A stretch of 64,000 nt of DNA from Betaproteobacteria bacterium (GTDB taxonomy: Bacteria > Pseudomonadota > Gammaproteobacteria > Burkholderiales > Burkholderiaceae_C): NCBI GenBank assembly GCA_025356445.1, contig JANXSZ010000005.1, positions 1 through 64,000 on the forward strand, given 5' to 3'. The position numbers and the translations under genes were made by a program. Each line of letters opens with the position of its first letter. Within the stretch, counting starts at the first letter, position 1. The notes under the pieces were generated by a model. The model worked only from the letters and a program-made list of their open reading frames with translations, made no database searches and was not told the origin of the DNA. Of this stretch, positions 35,950 to 47,053 are shown piece after piece.

Positions 35950-37280
35950 ACCCTAACGATACCCAACCCGCCGACGTGATCTTGCCAACGGCTGAAGCAG
36001 TGGGCCGCACTGTGCCTGTGCGTACTGCTGCAGTGCCCTCTGCTGCGTTGCAGTTGTTCGAGGAGGTCGTGTCCGGTGAGTTCGACACCTTGCAGGAGGA
36101 CGACGCGCCAGTGCCGACCAAACGTGTGCTGTTGCCCCAAGCCGACAGCCCCAAGTTGCACAAAGTGCTTGCCCAGGCTGGTATGGGGTCGCGGCTGGAG
36201 ATGGAGCAGTTGATTACCGAAGGACGTATTTCTGTTAACAACGAACCTGCTCACGTGGGTCAGCGTATTCAGTTCGGCGACCAAGTCAAAGTCAATGGCA
36301 AGCCTATCAAGGTGCGTATTCAGGCGCCACCGCCGCGCGTGATCGCGTACCACAAGCCGTTGGGAGAAGTTGTCACCCATGACGATCCGCAGAACCGCCC
36401 CACAGTGTTTCGTCGTTTGCCGAAATTGTTTCAAGGCAAATGGCAATCCGTCGGTCGCTTGGATTTAAATACCGAGGGGCTGCTGCTGTTTACCAGTTCT
36501 GGTGAGTTGGCAAACCAGTTGATGCACCCGCGTTTTGGTCTGGAGCGTGAGTACGCCGTGCGGGTGCTGGGTGCGTTGAACAAGGAAGAGAAGCAAAAGC
36601 TGCTCGATGGTGTTCAGCTTGAAGATGGTCGTGCGCAGTTTGGTTCGATTGTGGATGGTGGAGGCGAAGGCTCGAACTGCTGGTACCGGGTCACCATCTC
36701 TGAAGGGCGTAACCGCGAAGTGCGCCGTATGCTGGAGGCCGTAGGTCACGCGGTGAGTCGTCTTATCCGCATTCGTTACGGTGCCATGCTGTTGCCGCGT
36801 GGCCTGCGCCGGGGTGCTTGGATGGAGTTAGAGGACGCCGATATCCGTGGTTTGATGCATGCCGCAGGGCCCGTGCGGCAGCCTGGCGAGGTGCAGGAAG
36901 ACGGTGTCAAGGTCGGAGCAGGGGAGCGCTCACCGCGCAACGAAGGCCGTAACGACGGCGGTCGAAGTGCTGGAGGTCGCGGCGGCCAAGGCAACAACCG
37001 GGGTAACAATCGAAATAATGGTGCGCCCGCGAATGGGCGTGGCACAGCCCCCACTTCAGGCCGTGGGCGACCACCCAACCCCCAAAAGCAGGGCGGCAGT
37101 AGCCGCAATGAAGGCAGCGCGCAACCTGATCCGATGAAAACCGCTTTTGGTTACATTGGTGCCGACAGCTTTACTCGCCAACGTGAGGCTCAAGGGCCAC
37201 GCCGTCCTTCCGGTGGGCCTGGCAGCAATATGGGCTCTGGGCGTGGCAACGGTTCGCGCACGGGTGGCCGTGGCCGCTGA
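35946..37280 (+). CDS. rluB: 23S rRNA pseudouridine 2605 synthase RluB
   Basis: RluB-family pseudouridine synthase. After a ~55-residue variable leader comes an S4 domain ([20 protein letters not shown]) and the catalytic domain with [15 protein letters not shown] (the Asp is the nucleophile) and [16 protein letters not shown]. From about residue 320 to the end it has a Gly/Arg/Asn-rich disordered tail with [16 protein letters not shown]-like patches, probably an RNA-binding extension. At 444 residues it is much longer than E. coli RluB (291) because of the two extensions. It is coupled to scpB by a 4-base overlap. Confidence 0.93.
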   Translation: MNPNDTQPADVILPTAEAVGRTVPVRTAAVPSAALQLFEEVVSGEFDTLQEDDAPVPTKRVLLPQADSPKLHKVLAQAGMGSRLEMEQLITEGRISVNNEPAHVGQRIQFGDQVKVNGKPIKVRIQAPPPRVIAYHKPLGEVVTHDDPQNRPTVFRRLPKLFQGKWQSVGRLDLNTEGLLLFTSSGELANQLMHPRFGLEREYAVRVLGALNKEEKQKLLDGVQLEDGRAQFGSIVDGGGEGSNCWYRVTISEGRNREVRRMLEAVGHAVSRLIRIRYGAMLLPRGLRRGAWMELEDADIRGLMHAAGPVRQPGEVQEDGVKVGAGERSPRNEGRNDGGRSAGGRGGQGNNRGNNRNNGAPANGRGTAPTSGRGRPPNPQKQGGSSRNEGSAQPDPMKTAFGYIGADSFTRQREAQGPRRPSGGPGSNMGSGRGNGSRTGGRGR

Positions 37281-37416
37281 GCCGAATGTCATGGTGCATT
37301 GCAAGGTAAAATCTGCGGTTGCCTGTAGCGCAGGGCCGAGATTGCAACCGCATTCCATGGCTCGCCTTCAATCATTCATTTAAAACATACACCTAACGGA
37401 AGTTAACGGAAACACC

Positions 37417-37842
37417 ATGGCTATCGAACGCACCCTCTCCATCATCAAGCCCGACGCTGTCGCTAAGAACGTGATCGGCCAAATTTACGCCCGCTTTGAA
37501 GGCGCTGGCTTGAAGATCGTCGCGTCCAAAATGGCGCACCTGTCACGCGGTGAGGCTGAGGCGTTCTACGGTGTTCACAAAGCACGTCCTTTCTTTAACG
37601 ATCTGGTCACGTTCATGATCTCCGGCCCGGTGATGATCCAAGCCCTGGAAGGCGAAAATGCTATTCTGACGCACCGTGATCTGATGGGTGCTACGGACCC
37701 TAAGAAAGCCGCTCCTGGCACCATCCGTGCTGACTTCGCTGACAGCATTGACGCTAACGCTGTACATGGCTCTGACGCGCCTGAAACCGCCGTGGGTGAA
37801 ATCGCATTTTTCTTCCCTGGCATGAGCGTTTTCTCTCGCTAA
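37417..37842 (+). CDS. ndk: Nucleoside diphosphate kinase
   Basis: Ndk balances NTP and dNTP pools by phosphate transfer from ATP through a phospho-histidine. The 141-residue length is standard. The N-terminal [15 protein letters not shown] and the active-site motif [12 protein letters not shown] (His ~117) are intact. The start has aacggaaacacc in front. It opens the long plus-strand block of core genes ending at purA, with rlmN 24 bases downstream. Confidence 0.98.
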   Translation: MAIERTLSIIKPDAVAKNVIGQIYARFEGAGLKIVASKMAHLSRGEAEAFYGVHKARPFFNDLVTFMISGPVMIQALEGENAILTHRDLMGATDPKKAAPGTIRADFADSIDANAVHGSDAPETAVGEIAFFFPGMSVFSR

Positions 37843-37866
37843 GCGCGGAGCGACGACACATACGCT

Positions 37867-39018
37867 ATGACGGCCAACCTGCTTGATTTTGATCTGGACG
37901 GATTGGCCGCATTTTGTGAGCGGCTGGGGGAAAAGCGTTTTCGCGCCACCCAGCTGTTCCGGTGGATCCATCAACGCGGTGCCCACCAGTTTGACCAGAT
38001 GAGCGATTTAGCCAAGTCGTTGCGTGAAAAACTCGCCACAGTGGCTGAGGTCAAAGGCTTGTCGGTCATTTCCCAGCACGAATCGGCTGATGGCACCATC
38101 AAATGGTTGTTTGATGTTGGTGCTGGCGATGCTGTAGAAGCTGTATTTATCCCTGAGCATGACCGTGGCACGCTGTGCGTGTCATCACAAGCGGGTTGTG
38201 CGGTTGGTTGCCGTTTTTGCTCTACGGGGCACCAAGGTTTCAGCCGCAATTTAACTACTGGCGAAATCACCGCTCAGTTGTGGTTTGCCGAACATTTCCT
38301 GCGCCAACACTTGGGGCGTGATGAGCGCGTTATCTCTAACGTCGTCATGATGGGCATGGGTGAGCCGCTGCAGAATTATGCAGCGCTGGTACCCGCTTTA
38401 AAGACCATGCTGAGTGACCACGGCTACGGCCTGTCGAGGCGTCGTGTCACCGTGTCTACATCTGGTGTGGTGCCCATGATGGATCGGTTGGCGGTGGATT
38501 GCCCTGTTGCCTTGGCTGTTTCTTTGCATGCGCCTCACGATGCCTTGCGTGACAGTTTGGTACCTTTAAACCGTAAATACCCCTTGGCTGAGCTGATGGA
38601 CTCTTGTGTGCGTTATCTGGATTACGCGCCACGGGATTTCATTACCTTTGAATACTGCATGTTGGATGGTGTTAACGACCAGCCTGAACATGCGCAGCAG
38701 CTGATTCAATGGGTTAGAACACATGGTGGCAAAGGCGTCTCCTGTAAATTCAATTTAATTCCATTCAATCCCTTTCCTGAATCGGGTTTGACACGCTCTG
38801 GAGCTGCACAAGTCACGTTGTTTGCAAAAATCTTGTCTGAAGCAGGCATCGTTACTACTGTGCGCAAGACAAGAGGTGACGATATTGATGCAGCCTGTGG
38901 CCAGTTGGCAGGTGAAGTTAAAGACCGCACCAAGGTCACGCAGCGTATGCAATTCCAGCGCAATGCTGCGTTGGGTGTAACGTCGGTGTCCCATGACGCT
39001 GGTGGGGTTGCCGCGTGA
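37867..39018 (+). CDS. rlmN: 23S rRNA (adenine2503-C2)/tRNA methyltransferase RlmN
   Basis: Radical-SAM enzyme that methylates C2 of A2503 in 23S rRNA and A37 in some tRNAs. The radical-SAM cysteines lie in [12 protein letters not shown] (about 114-125), [11 protein letters not shown] is the next family motif, and the methyl-carrying cysteine is in AACGQLAG near residue 345. The 383 residues are normal. Its stop overlaps the GTG start of pilW (GTGA). Confidence 0.97.
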   Translation: MTANLLDFDLDGLAAFCERLGEKRFRATQLFRWIHQRGAHQFDQMSDLAKSLREKLATVAEVKGLSVISQHESADGTIKWLFDVGAGDAVEAVFIPEHDRGTLCVSSQAGCAVGCRFCSTGHQGFSRNLTTGEITAQLWFAEHFLRQHLGRDERVISNVVMMGMGEPLQNYAALVPALKTMLSDHGYGLSRRRVTVSTSGVVPMMDRLAVDCPVALAVSLHAPHDALRDSLVPLNRKYPLAELMDSCVRYLDYAPRDFITFEYCMLDGVNDQPEHAQQLIQWVRTHGGKGVSCKFNLIPFNPFPESGLTRSGAAQVTLFAKILSEAGIVTTVRKTRGDDIDAACGQLAGEVKDRTKVTQRMQFQRNAALGVTSVSHDAGGVAA

Positions 39019-39839
39019 ATGGCCGCATGAAGCGCGGTGCCAGTTGGGTGCATTTGTGCTGCGCCTTGTGCCTGGGTTTGTTGGTGTTGGTGCAGTTGAG
39101 TGCTTGCGCTAATGCGCCGCGTGCAGCAGACGCTGCCGATTTGGCCACCGATTCTGACGAAACGCCTGTGCGTAAACGTGCCAGATTGCGGTTGGAACTC
39201 GCGGTCAATTACTTTGACCAAGGGCAAACCAAAGTCGCGCTAGACGAGGTCAAGCAAGCGTTGGTTCAAGATCCAAGCTACGCTGAAGCACACAACCTGC
39301 GGGGTCTGATTTACCTGCGGCTGAATGATTACCCACTGGCTGAAGCCAGCTTCAAACAATCTCTGGTTTTGAGTCCCCGTGATGGCAATGCTTTGCACAA
39401 CTATGGTTGGTTGATGTGTCAGCAGGCACGCTATGCCGATGCCGGTGTTGCGTTTTCGCAGGCGCTGATCAGTCCGATTTACCAGGGGCGTGCCAAGACT
39501 TTTATGGCGCAAGGCTTGTGTGAAGAGCGCGCTGGCAAGATGGCCGATGCCGAGCGAAGTTTGGCACGCTCTTACGAGCTTGATCCTGGAAATCCTGTCA
39601 CAGGGTTTAATTTGGCTAACCTGTTGTTCAGGCGTGGTGAGTTGGTTCGCTCACAGTTTTATATTCGCCGCCTGAATAATGGCGAATTTGCCAATGCGGA
39701 ATCGCTTTGGTTGGGTATCAAAATTGAGCGCAAGCTGGATAACCGCGATGCCATGCGGCAGTTGATTGAGCAGTTATCCAAGCGCTTTGCGCAATCCAAG
39801 GAGATGCAGTTGTACGTAAAAGGATCTTTTGATGACTGA
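39015..39839 (+). CDS. pilW: Type IV pilus biogenesis/stability lipoprotein PilW (PilF)
   Basis: TPR lipoprotein of the outer membrane that helps the PilQ secretin assemble. The signal peptide ends in the lipobox LSAC (about residue 31). At least three TPRs follow, for example [20 protein letters not shown] and [18 protein letters not shown]. The 274 residues are normal. The GTG at 39015 overlaps the rlmN stop; ATG 39027 is an alternative start. The gene overlaps rodZ at its 3' end. No other pilus gene is in the window, so the role is inferred from family and conserved position. Confidence 0.9.
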   Translation: MNGRMKRGASWVHLCCALCLGLLVLVQLSACANAPRAADAADLATDSDETPVRKRARLRLELAVNYFDQGQTKVALDEVKQALVQDPSYAEAHNLRGLIYLRLNDYPLAEASFKQSLVLSPRDGNALHNYGWLMCQQARYADAGVAFSQALISPIYQGRAKTFMAQGLCEERAGKMADAERSLARSYELDPGNPVTGFNLANLLFRRGELVRSQFYIRRLNNGEFANAESLWLGIKIERKLDNRDAMRQLIEQLSKRFAQSKEMQLYVKGSFDD

Positions 39840-40770
39840 GTCGGTTGAAACAGCGCACAGCACATCGAGCATGCCATTGAACGCTGGAGCAGGCTCTGCC
39901 ACCGCAGGCGCGTTACTCAAAAAAGCCCGCGAAGTGGCTGGTTTACATATTGGGGCTTTAGCTGTTTCGCTGAAAGTCCCGGTCAACAAGCTGGAGGCCC
40001 TGGAGTCGGGTAATTTAGAAGCGTTGTCGGGGGCCGTTTTTGTGCGTGCTTTGGCGTCCAGTGTTTGCCGTGCATTGAAGATCGACCCTGCACCGATTTT
40101 GAACCATCTGCCGCAGGCGGTTACGGCTCGACTCCATCAAAAAGGTGAGCTTAATGAGCCTTTCCGAGGAGATGGGCGCGGTATGAGTTTTTCGTCACCA
40201 GAGCGTTTGCTGAAGCCTTCTATTTTGGCTGTTGTCGCTTTGTTGATTGGCGCAGGTGTGCTGATGCTTTGGCCTAACCTCGGCCCCATCATGCCAAATG
40301 CGGTGTCGGTGAAAGAGTCGATCACTGAAACCCCTCCGCCTTTGATGGTGCTCAATAACTCCGATGTGAGTGCTCCCGTTGAGTCTGTCCCCGTTGCCAG
40401 TGCTGCGGCACCTGCAATACCGGCCATGCCTACACCTGCTGTGGTGCCGTCACCCGTGCTTATGCCTGCAGAGCAACTTGCGTCCCCTAGTCCTGCACCC
40501 GCTGGCTCAAGCACGGTTACCGTCAGTGGTTCTGGCGACATGGTTTCCTTTAGCGCCATGGCCACTTCATGGGTTGAAGTCACTGATGCCAAGGGCATTG
40601 TCGTGTTGCGTAAAACCCTTAATGCAGGTGAAACAGCCCAGGTCGGCGGTGCCACACCGTTACGGGCGATTGTGGGCCGTGCCGATGTGACTGAGGTGAC
40701 TGTGCGTGGAAAACGTTTGGAACTTAGGGCCTTGTCCAAAGACAATGTGGCCCGTTTCGAGGTGAAATAG
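39832..40770 (+). CDS. rodZ: Cytoskeleton protein RodZ
   Basis: RodZ links MreB filaments to the elongation machinery. An N-terminal cytoplasmic helix-turn-helix domain ([20 protein letters not shown], about 25-44) precedes a single membrane helix ([17 protein letters not shown], ~130-146), a Pro/Ala/Val-rich periplasmic linker, and a C-terminal DUF4115 domain ending in [22 protein letters not shown] 39832 overlaps the pilW stop, and the TAG stop shares one base with the ispG GTG start, so three genes in a row are coupled. Confidence 0.93.
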   Translation: MTESVETAHSTSSMPLNAGAGSATAGALLKKAREVAGLHIGALAVSLKVPVNKLEALESGNLEALSGAVFVRALASSVCRALKIDPAPILNHLPQAVTARLHQKGELNEPFRGDGRGMSFSSPERLLKPSILAVVALLIGAGVLMLWPNLGPIMPNAVSVKESITETPPPLMVLNNSDVSAPVESVPVASAAAPAIPAMPTPAVVPSPVLMPAEQLASPSPAPAGSSTVTVSGSGDMVSFSAMATSWVEVTDAKGIVVLRKTLNAGETAQVGGATPLRAIVGRADVTEVTVRGKRLELRALSKDNVARFEVK

Positions 40771-42050
40771 TGAGTATTTGTACCCCTGACCCTATCGCCT
40801 CAGCGCAACCCAAGGCGCGTCACTCTTTGCAGTCCAGTGTCGTGTGGGGAGGGCGGGTCGTGACAGTTGGTGGAAATGCTCCTGTGCGTATCCAGTCAAT
40901 GACCAACACTGACACCGCTGATGCCATCGGTACAGCCATCCAGGTCAAGGAGTTGGCTATTGCCGGCTCGGAGATGGTACGTATTACGGTCAATACCCCT
41001 GAAGCTGCCGCTGCCGTGCCCTATGTGCGCGAACAGCTCGATCGCATGGGCATTGACGTGCCTTTGATTGGCGACTTTCACTATAACGGCCACCGTTTGC
41101 TGACCGACTATCCCGCTTGCGCCGAGGCGTTATCCAAATACCGCATCAACCCTGGTAATGTGGGCAAGGGTGATAAGCACGATCGCCAGTTTGGTCAAAT
41201 GATTGAAGCTGCGCTGCACTGGAACAAACCTGTGCGCATCGGTGTCAATTGGGGCAGTCTTGATCAAGAGCTGCTTGCCACGCTGATGGATGAGAACAGC
41301 CAGCGTACCGTGCCTTTTGAAGCACGCCAAGTGATGTACGAAGCCCTTATCAGCTCGGCTATGGGGTCGGCAGTGCTGGCGCAGTCCATGGGCATGACGA
41401 AGCAGCAGATCATCTTGTCATGCAAAGTCAGCGGTGTGCAAGATTTGATCGCTGTTTACCGAGAGCTGGCCAAGCGTTGTGACTACCCGTTGCATCTGGG
41501 CCTGACCGAAGCGGGCATGGGTACCAAAGGCACGGTGGCGTCCGCCACGGCCTTGTCCATTTTGCTGCAAGAGGGCATTGGCGACACCATTCGGGTCTCG
41601 CTTACACCACAACCTGGTGAAGCGCGCACACAAGAGGTGGTCATAGCTGCAGAAATCTTGCAAGCGTTGGGTATGCGCAATTTTGTACCCAGCGTCACCG
41701 CTTGTCCTGGCTGTGGCCGTACCACAAGTACTACCTTCCAGGTGCTGGCTAAAGAAATTGACGACTTCCTTCGGGCGCAAATGCCCGTCTGGCGTAAGCA
41801 GTACCCTGGTGTTGAAGCGCTTCGGGTGGCTGTGATGGGGTGCATTGTCAATGGCCCTGGCGAGAGCAAACATGCTGATATTGGCATCAGTCTGCCTGGG
41901 ACCGGAGAGTCTCCTGCTGCTCCCGTGTTCATTGATGGCGAAAAAACCCTCACGCTGCGCGGCGACAACATTGCCCGTGAATTCCATCAAATTGTTGAAA
42001 ATTACATTGAAAAGCGCTTTGGAAGCTCCATACTTCCAGAAGTGGCTTGA
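40770..42050 (+). CDS. ispG: 4-hydroxy-3-methylbut-2-enyl diphosphate synthase (flavodoxin)
   Basis: IspG catalyses the penultimate step of the MEP isoprenoid pathway with a [4Fe-4S] cluster. The cluster ligands are in [12 protein letters not shown] (~310) and [14 protein letters not shown] (~358), and the TIM-barrel domain begins with [11 protein letters not shown]. The 426 residues match the proteobacterial form, which carries an insert relative to the shortest homologues. The start is GTG 40770, one base overlapping rodZ. Confidence 0.97.
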   Translation: MSICTPDPIASAQPKARHSLQSSVVWGGRVVTVGGNAPVRIQSMTNTDTADAIGTAIQVKELAIAGSEMVRITVNTPEAAAAVPYVREQLDRMGIDVPLIGDFHYNGHRLLTDYPACAEALSKYRINPGNVGKGDKHDRQFGQMIEAALHWNKPVRIGVNWGSLDQELLATLMDENSQRTVPFEARQVMYEALISSAMGSAVLAQSMGMTKQQIILSCKVSGVQDLIAVYRELAKRCDYPLHLGLTEAGMGTKGTVASATALSILLQEGIGDTIRVSLTPQPGEARTQEVVIAAEILQALGMRNFVPSVTACPGCGRTTSTTFQVLAKEIDDFLRAQMPVWRKQYPGVEALRVAVMGCIVNGPGESKHADIGISLPGTGESPAAPVFIDGEKTLTLRGDNIAREFHQIVENYIEKRFGSSILPEVA

Positions 42051-42068
42051 CGTTATTGCTCCTCGACC

Positions 42069-43394
42069 ATGTCTGAATCCGTTAGATATACAGGTGTAAA
42101 AGCCGAAAAACTGATTGCCGTTAAAGGCATGAACGACATCCTGCCACCCGACTCTGCCCGCTGGGAGTGGTTCGAAGACACGGTGCGCAGTGTGATGTCA
42201 CAGCACAGCTATCGGAATATCCGCACGCCCATTGTTGAACCCACTGCCTTGTTTGTGCGTGGTACGGGTGAGACAACCGATATTGTTGAAAAAGAGATGT
42301 ACTCGTTCGAAGACAGGCTCAACGGTGAGCAACTCACGCTGCGTCCCGAGAACACTCCTGGTGTGGTACGCGCAGCTATCGAGCACAATTTGACCTATGA
42401 AGGCGGTAAGCGCCTTTACTACATGGGCCCCATGTTTCGCCATGAGAAACCCCAACGGGGCCGCTACCGACAGTTCTACCAACTGGGTGCAGAAGCCCTG
42501 GGTTTTGGCGGGCCTGAATTGGATGCTGAATTGATGGTGATGGCGCACCAATTGTTTGCCAGATTAGGTTTACGGCAAGTTCGTGTAGAGCTCAACAGTC
42601 TGGGTATTCCCGTGGAGCGCCAAGCGCACCGCAGCGCTTTGATCGCGTACTTTGAGCAACACCGTGAAGTTTTAGATGCTGAGGCGCAGCGTCGCCTGTT
42701 GACCAATCCGTTACGGATTCTGGACACTAAAAATCCGGCGATGCAGGCGCTAGTGCAAGGCGCACCGCGTTTGCTGGACTTTTTAGGTGAGCCTTCTTTA
42801 AAGCACTTGGACACGGTGAAGGCGTTGCTCGATGCCTGTGGCGTGGGTTGGACGATCAACCCCCGTTTGGTGCGTGGTTTGGATTATTACAGTCATACCG
42901 TGTTTGAGTTCACCACTGACGAGTTGGGTGCGCAAGGCACGCTGTGCGGTGGTGGACGTTACGATGGTTTGTTTGAAATTTTGGGCGGCAAGCCCACCCC
43001 TGCTGTGGGCTGGGGTATGGGTGTTGAGCGCGTACTGGAACTGGTCAAGTCGCAAGGGCTGGGCAGCGCAGAACCCGTACCTGATGCGTATGCCGTGATT
43101 CCTCAGGCTGCCAGTTTGCCTGTGGTCATGAGAACGCTGCAAGACTTGCGTGCTGTGGGTGTAACTGTGCAAATGCACGCGTCCCCAACGGGCGATGGCA
43201 TGGGCAGTATGAAGTCGCAGTTCAAGAAGGCTGATGCCAGCGGTGCGCGTTATGCCTTGATTTTTGGGGTAGACGAGTTGGCACAAGCGCAAGTGGCTGT
43301 GAAGGCTCTGCGTGGTGACCCTGCGCAGACTGCGCAGCAGCAGTTGTATCCCTTGGCTGAGACGGCTGTTTGGGCCTCTCGATTGCGCCAATAA
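42069..43394 (+). CDS. hisS: Histidyl-tRNA synthetase
   Basis: Class II aminoacyl-tRNA synthetase that charges tRNA-His; a tRNA-His gene is also in the window at 15975. Class II motif 2 is [17 protein letters not shown] (about 120-136). The histidine-specific signatures are [15 protein letters not shown] and the motif 3 region [16 protein letters not shown]-terminal anticodon-binding domain (~340-441) follows. Its 441 residues are normal. It lies 18 bases behind ispG. Confidence 0.97.
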   Translation: MSESVRYTGVKAEKLIAVKGMNDILPPDSARWEWFEDTVRSVMSQHSYRNIRTPIVEPTALFVRGTGETTDIVEKEMYSFEDRLNGEQLTLRPENTPGVVRAAIEHNLTYEGGKRLYYMGPMFRHEKPQRGRYRQFYQLGAEALGFGGPELDAELMVMAHQLFARLGLRQVRVELNSLGIPVERQAHRSALIAYFEQHREVLDAEAQRRLLTNPLRILDTKNPAMQALVQGAPRLLDFLGEPSLKHLDTVKALLDACGVGWTINPRLVRGLDYYSHTVFEFTTDELGAQGTLCGGGRYDGLFEILGGKPTPAVGWGMGVERVLELVKSQGLGSAEPVPDAYAVIPQAASLPVVMRTLQDLRAVGVTVQMHASPTGDGMGSMKSQFKKADASGARYALIFGVDELAQAQVAVKALRGDPAQTAQQQLYPLAETAVWASRLRQ

Positions 43395-43433
43395 GGCTAC
43401 CCCTACAATCCACCCTTTATTTCTCAGCGCGCC

Positions 43434-44141
43434 ATGGCACAACATCTCGATCTCGAAGAACAAGAACAGCTTGACCAGCTTAAGCATTTCTGGAAGCAAT
43501 ATGGCAATCTGATTACCTGGGCTTTGATTCTGGTATTGGGTGCGTTCGCCTCTTGGAATGGTTACCAGTATTGGCAACGTAATCAGGCCGCTAAGTCTGC
43601 TGCACTTTACGATGAGGTTGATCGCGCCGCCAAGGCGGTTGATTTGGCCAAGCTGGAACGTGCATTTGGTGACATCAAAGACAAATTTGGGAGCACCGAG
43701 TACGCGCAGCAAGCAGGGTTGTTGTCAGCTAAAGTATTTTTCGAGAACGGCAAGGCGGATTTGGCCAAAACGGCACTGATCTGGGTCGCTGAAAAATCCA
43801 ATAATGCGGGCTATCAAGCTGTTGCTCGGTTGCGGCTGTCGGCAGTGTTGGCTGAAGCCAAGGTTTACGACGATGCACTCAAGCAGCTGTCCGGCAGCTT
43901 TCCTAAAGAGTTTGACGGCTTGGTAGCCGACCGCAAGGGCGACATACTGGCATTGCAGGGTAAAAGTACCGAAGCCAAAGCAGAATATGGCAAGGCCTAT
44001 GCTGCTTTGCCCTCTGCCGTAGGTTACCGTCGATTGGTTGAATTCAAACTGAATGCCTTGGGTGTTGATCCTACGCCACCACCGCCTGTCAAAGTTGCCA
44101 GCGCTACCCCAGCGGACAGTGCTGTCGATGCTAAAAAGTGA
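43434..44141 (+). CDS. yfgM: YfgM-family tetratricopeptide protein (ancillary SecYEG subunit)
   Basis: Single-pass inner-membrane protein with a periplasmic TPR domain. YfgM associates with SecYEG and PpiD, and a ppiD gene is present in this window. The short N-terminus is acidic (EEQEQLDQLKHFWKQYG), the membrane helix is ITWALILVLGAFASWNGY (about 24-41) and the rest is TPR-like. The 235 residues are typical. It sits between hisS and bamB as in many proteobacteria, and its stop overlaps the bamB GTG start. Confidence 0.92.
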   Translation: MAQHLDLEEQEQLDQLKHFWKQYGNLITWALILVLGAFASWNGYQYWQRNQAAKSAALYDEVDRAAKAVDLAKLERAFGDIKDKFGSTEYAQQAGLLSAKVFFENGKADLAKTALIWVAEKSNNAGYQAVARLRLSAVLAEAKVYDDALKQLSGSFPKEFDGLVADRKGDILALQGKSTEAKAEYGKAYAALPSAVGYRRLVEFKLNALGVDPTPPPPVKVASATPADSAVDAKK

Positions 44142-45316
44142 TACCTATGATGCTGCACCTCCCTGCTTCTCCTGAATATAAGCGTTATAGCGGTATAGCG
44201 CAGGTTGCACGTCTATTGATCGCTACCGTTGGTGTAGCGGGTCTGATGGCGTGTTCTAGCACCACAGAGAAACCCAAACCCAAAGACCTGCCTCCGAATG
44301 CCGCACTGTACGGTGTCAAGCAGGCATGGAGCAGTCGCATTGGTGAGGTCACTTTCCCTTTGGACATCAGCGTGGTGCACGGTCATATCGCCCTCGCCAG
44401 TTCTGATGGCACTGTGATCAGTCTGGATGCCCGAACTGGTGCTGAGCAGTGGCGCAGTGCCGTGGGCGAGCCTTTGTCGGCAGGCGTGGGCAGTGATGGC
44501 AAGGTCAGCGCTGTGGTAACGCGTGCTAACCAACTGGTCGCAATGGATTCCGGTCGTGAATTGTGGCGTCAACGTTTGGGTGCGCAAGCCTACACTGCCC
44601 CTCTGGTTGCTGGTGGTCGTATTTTTGTGCTAACTGCAGACCGCGCACTCAGTGCTTATGATGGCCAGACTGGTCGTCGACTGTGGATTCAACAGCGACC
44701 CGGTGAGCCGCTGGTGCTGCGACAACCTGGGGTCTTGTTGGCGGTCGGTGATACCTTGGTGGTTGGACAAGCCGGCCGATTGGTGGGCTTAAGCCCCGCC
44801 AATGGGGCTGTGCGTTGGGAGGCTCCAATTGCCAGTCCCCGTGGTACCAATGATGTGGAACGCCTTGTTGATCTGGTAGGTCGCGTCAGCCGTGTGGGTG
44901 ACGTGGTGTGCGCAAGGGCTTTTCAATCGAATGTAGGCTGTGTCAATGCTGCTCGCGGTAATGTGATGTGGTCGCAAGTGGCTAATGGTTTTGAGGGTCT
45001 CCACGGGGATGCAGATCGGGTGGTGGGCAGTGAGTCTGATGGCAAGGTTATTGCTTGGCGTCGCACTGATGGTCAGCGCCTATGGGCAACCGATCGACTT
45101 CAGTACCGCAACCTGACTGCGCCGCTGATGTTGGGGCGTTCAGTGGTCGTTGGTGACAGCAGCGGCACTTTATATTTCTTGTCGCGTGAAGACGGCGCTC
45201 TTTTGTCACGGTTCAGTACAGATGGTTCTGCCATCGTGACGGCACCCGCTTTGGCGGATGGCACCCTGGTTGTGGTCACGCGCAATGGTGGTGTTTACGG
45301 CTTTGTGCCTGAGTAA
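44138..45316 (+). CDS. bamB: Outer membrane assembly lipoprotein BamB
   Basis: BAM-complex lipoprotein with an eight-bladed beta-propeller. A signal peptide ends in the lipobox GLMAC (Cys about 39). Repeated PQQ-like blades follow, such as [25 protein letters not shown] and [12 protein letters not shown]. The 392 residues are normal. GTG 44138 overlaps the yfgM stop; ATG 44147 or 44150 are alternative starts. It lies directly upstream of der, the conserved order. Confidence 0.95.
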   Translation: MIPMMLHLPASPEYKRYSGIAQVARLLIATVGVAGLMACSSTTEKPKPKDLPPNAALYGVKQAWSSRIGEVTFPLDISVVHGHIALASSDGTVISLDARTGAEQWRSAVGEPLSAGVGSDGKVSAVVTRANQLVAMDSGRELWRQRLGAQAYTAPLVAGGRIFVLTADRALSAYDGQTGRRLWIQQRPGEPLVLRQPGVLLAVGDTLVVGQAGRLVGLSPANGAVRWEAPIASPRGTNDVERLVDLVGRVSRVGDVVCARAFQSNVGCVNAARGNVMWSQVANGFEGLHGDADRVVGSESDGKVIAWRRTDGQRLWATDRLQYRNLTAPLMLGRSVVVGDSSGTLYFLSREDGALLSRFSTDGSAIVTAPALADGTLVVVTRNGGVYGFVPE

Positions 45317-45336
45317 ATACGAGTAACTACGACCTG

Positions 45337-46671
45337 ATGAAACCTGTTTTAGCCCTGGTTGGCCGACCTAATGTCGGTAAATCAACCCTGTTCAACCGCC
45401 TAACCAAAACTCGAGACGCTATCGTTGCTGATTTCGTCGGTTTGACGCGGGATCGCCATTACGGCAACGCCAAACATGGCAAGCAAGAATTCATTGTCAT
45501 TGACACTGGTGGTTTCGAGCCGGATTCTTCGGATGGCATGTACCAAGAAATGGCCAAGCAAACGCGCCAAGCGGTTGCTGAGGCCGATGTGGTTGTTTTT
45601 GTGGTTGATGGTCGTGCCGGTGTGTCTGCGCAAGATCATGAAATCGCCAAGCTGCTGCGTCGTCTGGGTAAACCCACCGTATTGACTGCCAACAAGGCAG
45701 AAGGTATGTTGGACGGCACCAAGTTAGTAGAGTTTTTTGAATTGGGCCTGGGGCAGGTGTTGGCTGTGTCTGCGGCCCACGGTCAGGGTATGCGCGACTT
45801 GTTGGACGCTGCGCTGGGTTTGCTCAATTTACCCGATCCTGAGGCTGAAGTTGTTACTGACAACAGCGTTATTAAACTCGCTGTTGCAGGCCGCCCTAAC
45901 GTTGGAAAATCGACGTTGATCAATACTTGGTTGGGCGAAGAGCGTTTGGTCGCCTTTGACCAGCCGGGTACAACCCGGGATGCTATCACCGTGCCATTTG
46001 AGCGCGGTGGTCAGCGGTTTGAGTTGATTGACACTGCTGGACTGCGCCGCAAAGGCAAGGTGTTTGAGGCCATTGAGAAATTCTCGGTGGTCAAAACCTT
46101 GCAAGCCATTGAGTCTGCCAATGTTGTGCTGCTTTTACTCGATGCGACGCAAGGTGTGACCGACCAGGATGCTCACATTGCGGGCTACGCATTGGAGAGT
46201 GGTCGTGCCATGGTGTTGGCTGTGAATAAATGGGATGCAGTGGACAGCTACCAACGGGAGCAATTGCAACGCTCTATCGAGAGCCGTTTGCCTTTCCTCA
46301 AGTTTGCCAATTTGCACATGATCTCGGCCAAGAAGCGTCAAGGTTTGGGGCCTGTATGGGCGTCTATCGTGCAAGCCCATAAGTCAGCCAATTGCAAGAT
46401 GACTACTCCCGTGTTGACCCGCTTGTTGCTGGAAGCTGTTCAGTTCCAGGCGCCTAAAAAATCAGGCATGTACCGGCCCAAGTTGCGCTATGCCCACCAA
46501 GGTGGCATGAACCCCCCCATTGTGGTTGTTCACGGCAATTCGCTGGAGCATGTTACCGAAGCGTACAAACGGTTTCTTGAAGGTCGTATCCGTAAAGAGT
46601 TTGATCTTTCGGGTACACCTATGCGTATCGAATTGAAGACGTCCGCTAATCCTTATGCAGATAAGGATTAG
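45337..46671 (+). CDS. der: Ribosome biogenesis GTPase Der (EngA)
   Basis: Der is an essential GTPase of 50S assembly with two G domains in tandem. Both P-loops read [10 protein letters not shown] (about 8-17 and 186-195). Switch and G3 motifs ([15 protein letters not shown]) and the NKWD motif of the second domain are seen, as is a C-terminal KH-like domain ([20 protein letters not shown], from about 391). The 444 residues are normal. It precedes hfq by 76 bases, where a weak TTGACT -35-like box may mark a separate hfq promoter. Confidence 0.98.
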   Translation: MKPVLALVGRPNVGKSTLFNRLTKTRDAIVADFVGLTRDRHYGNAKHGKQEFIVIDTGGFEPDSSDGMYQEMAKQTRQAVAEADVVVFVVDGRAGVSAQDHEIAKLLRRLGKPTVLTANKAEGMLDGTKLVEFFELGLGQVLAVSAAHGQGMRDLLDAALGLLNLPDPEAEVVTDNSVIKLAVAGRPNVGKSTLINTWLGEERLVAFDQPGTTRDAITVPFERGGQRFELIDTAGLRRKGKVFEAIEKFSVVKTLQAIESANVVLLLLDATQGVTDQDAHIAGYALESGRAMVLAVNKWDAVDSYQREQLQRSIESRLPFLKFANLHMISAKKRQGLGPVWASIVQAHKSANCKMTTPVLTRLLLEAVQFQAPKKSGMYRPKLRYAHQGGMNPPIVVVHGNSLEHVTEAYKRFLEGRIRKEFDLSGTPMRIELKTSANPYADKD

Positions 46672-46747
46672 GCTGTCAATTGGTTTGACTCCCTAGCCGC
46701 TGTGGTATCGTTCATTTTTTAACACTCTTACGTACACGGAGAATATC

Positions 46748-46996
46748 GTGAGCAACAAAGGTCAACTCTTGCAAGACCCCTTCCTGAACATTCTGCGTCG
46801 CGAGCATGTGCCCGTCTCCATTTACCTGGTTAATGGCATCAAGCTGCAAGGCCAGATTGAATCGTTTGATCAGTACGTCGTTTTATTGCGTAACACCGTG
46901 ACCCAAATGGTGTACAAGCACGCGATTTCTACGATCGTTCCTGGTCGTGCCGTCAATTTCTCTGCCAATGATGCGGCTGAAGCTCCGGCCGCTTGA
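46748..46996 (+). CDS. hfq: RNA chaperone Hfq
   Basis: Hexameric Sm-like protein that pairs small RNAs with mRNAs. Sm1 ([21 protein letters not shown]) and Sm2 with the hallmark YKHAIST are intact, and the proximal-face QLLQDPFLN is present. Shown pieces are split for brevity. The 82 residues include a short Ala-rich tail, less than the ~102 of E. coli. The start is GTG 46748, preceded by cggag. hflX, hflK and hflC follow in the usual order. Confidence 0.98.
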   Translation: MSNKGQLLQDPFLNILRREHVPVSIYLVNGIKLQGQIESFDQYVVLLRNTVTQMVYKHAISTIVPGRAVNFSANDAAEAPAA

Positions 46997-47053
46997 CCGC
47001 AAGCCGTTGCAACTTTTCTCAGATTGCCCAAGACTTTTGTTTGATCCCTTGTC

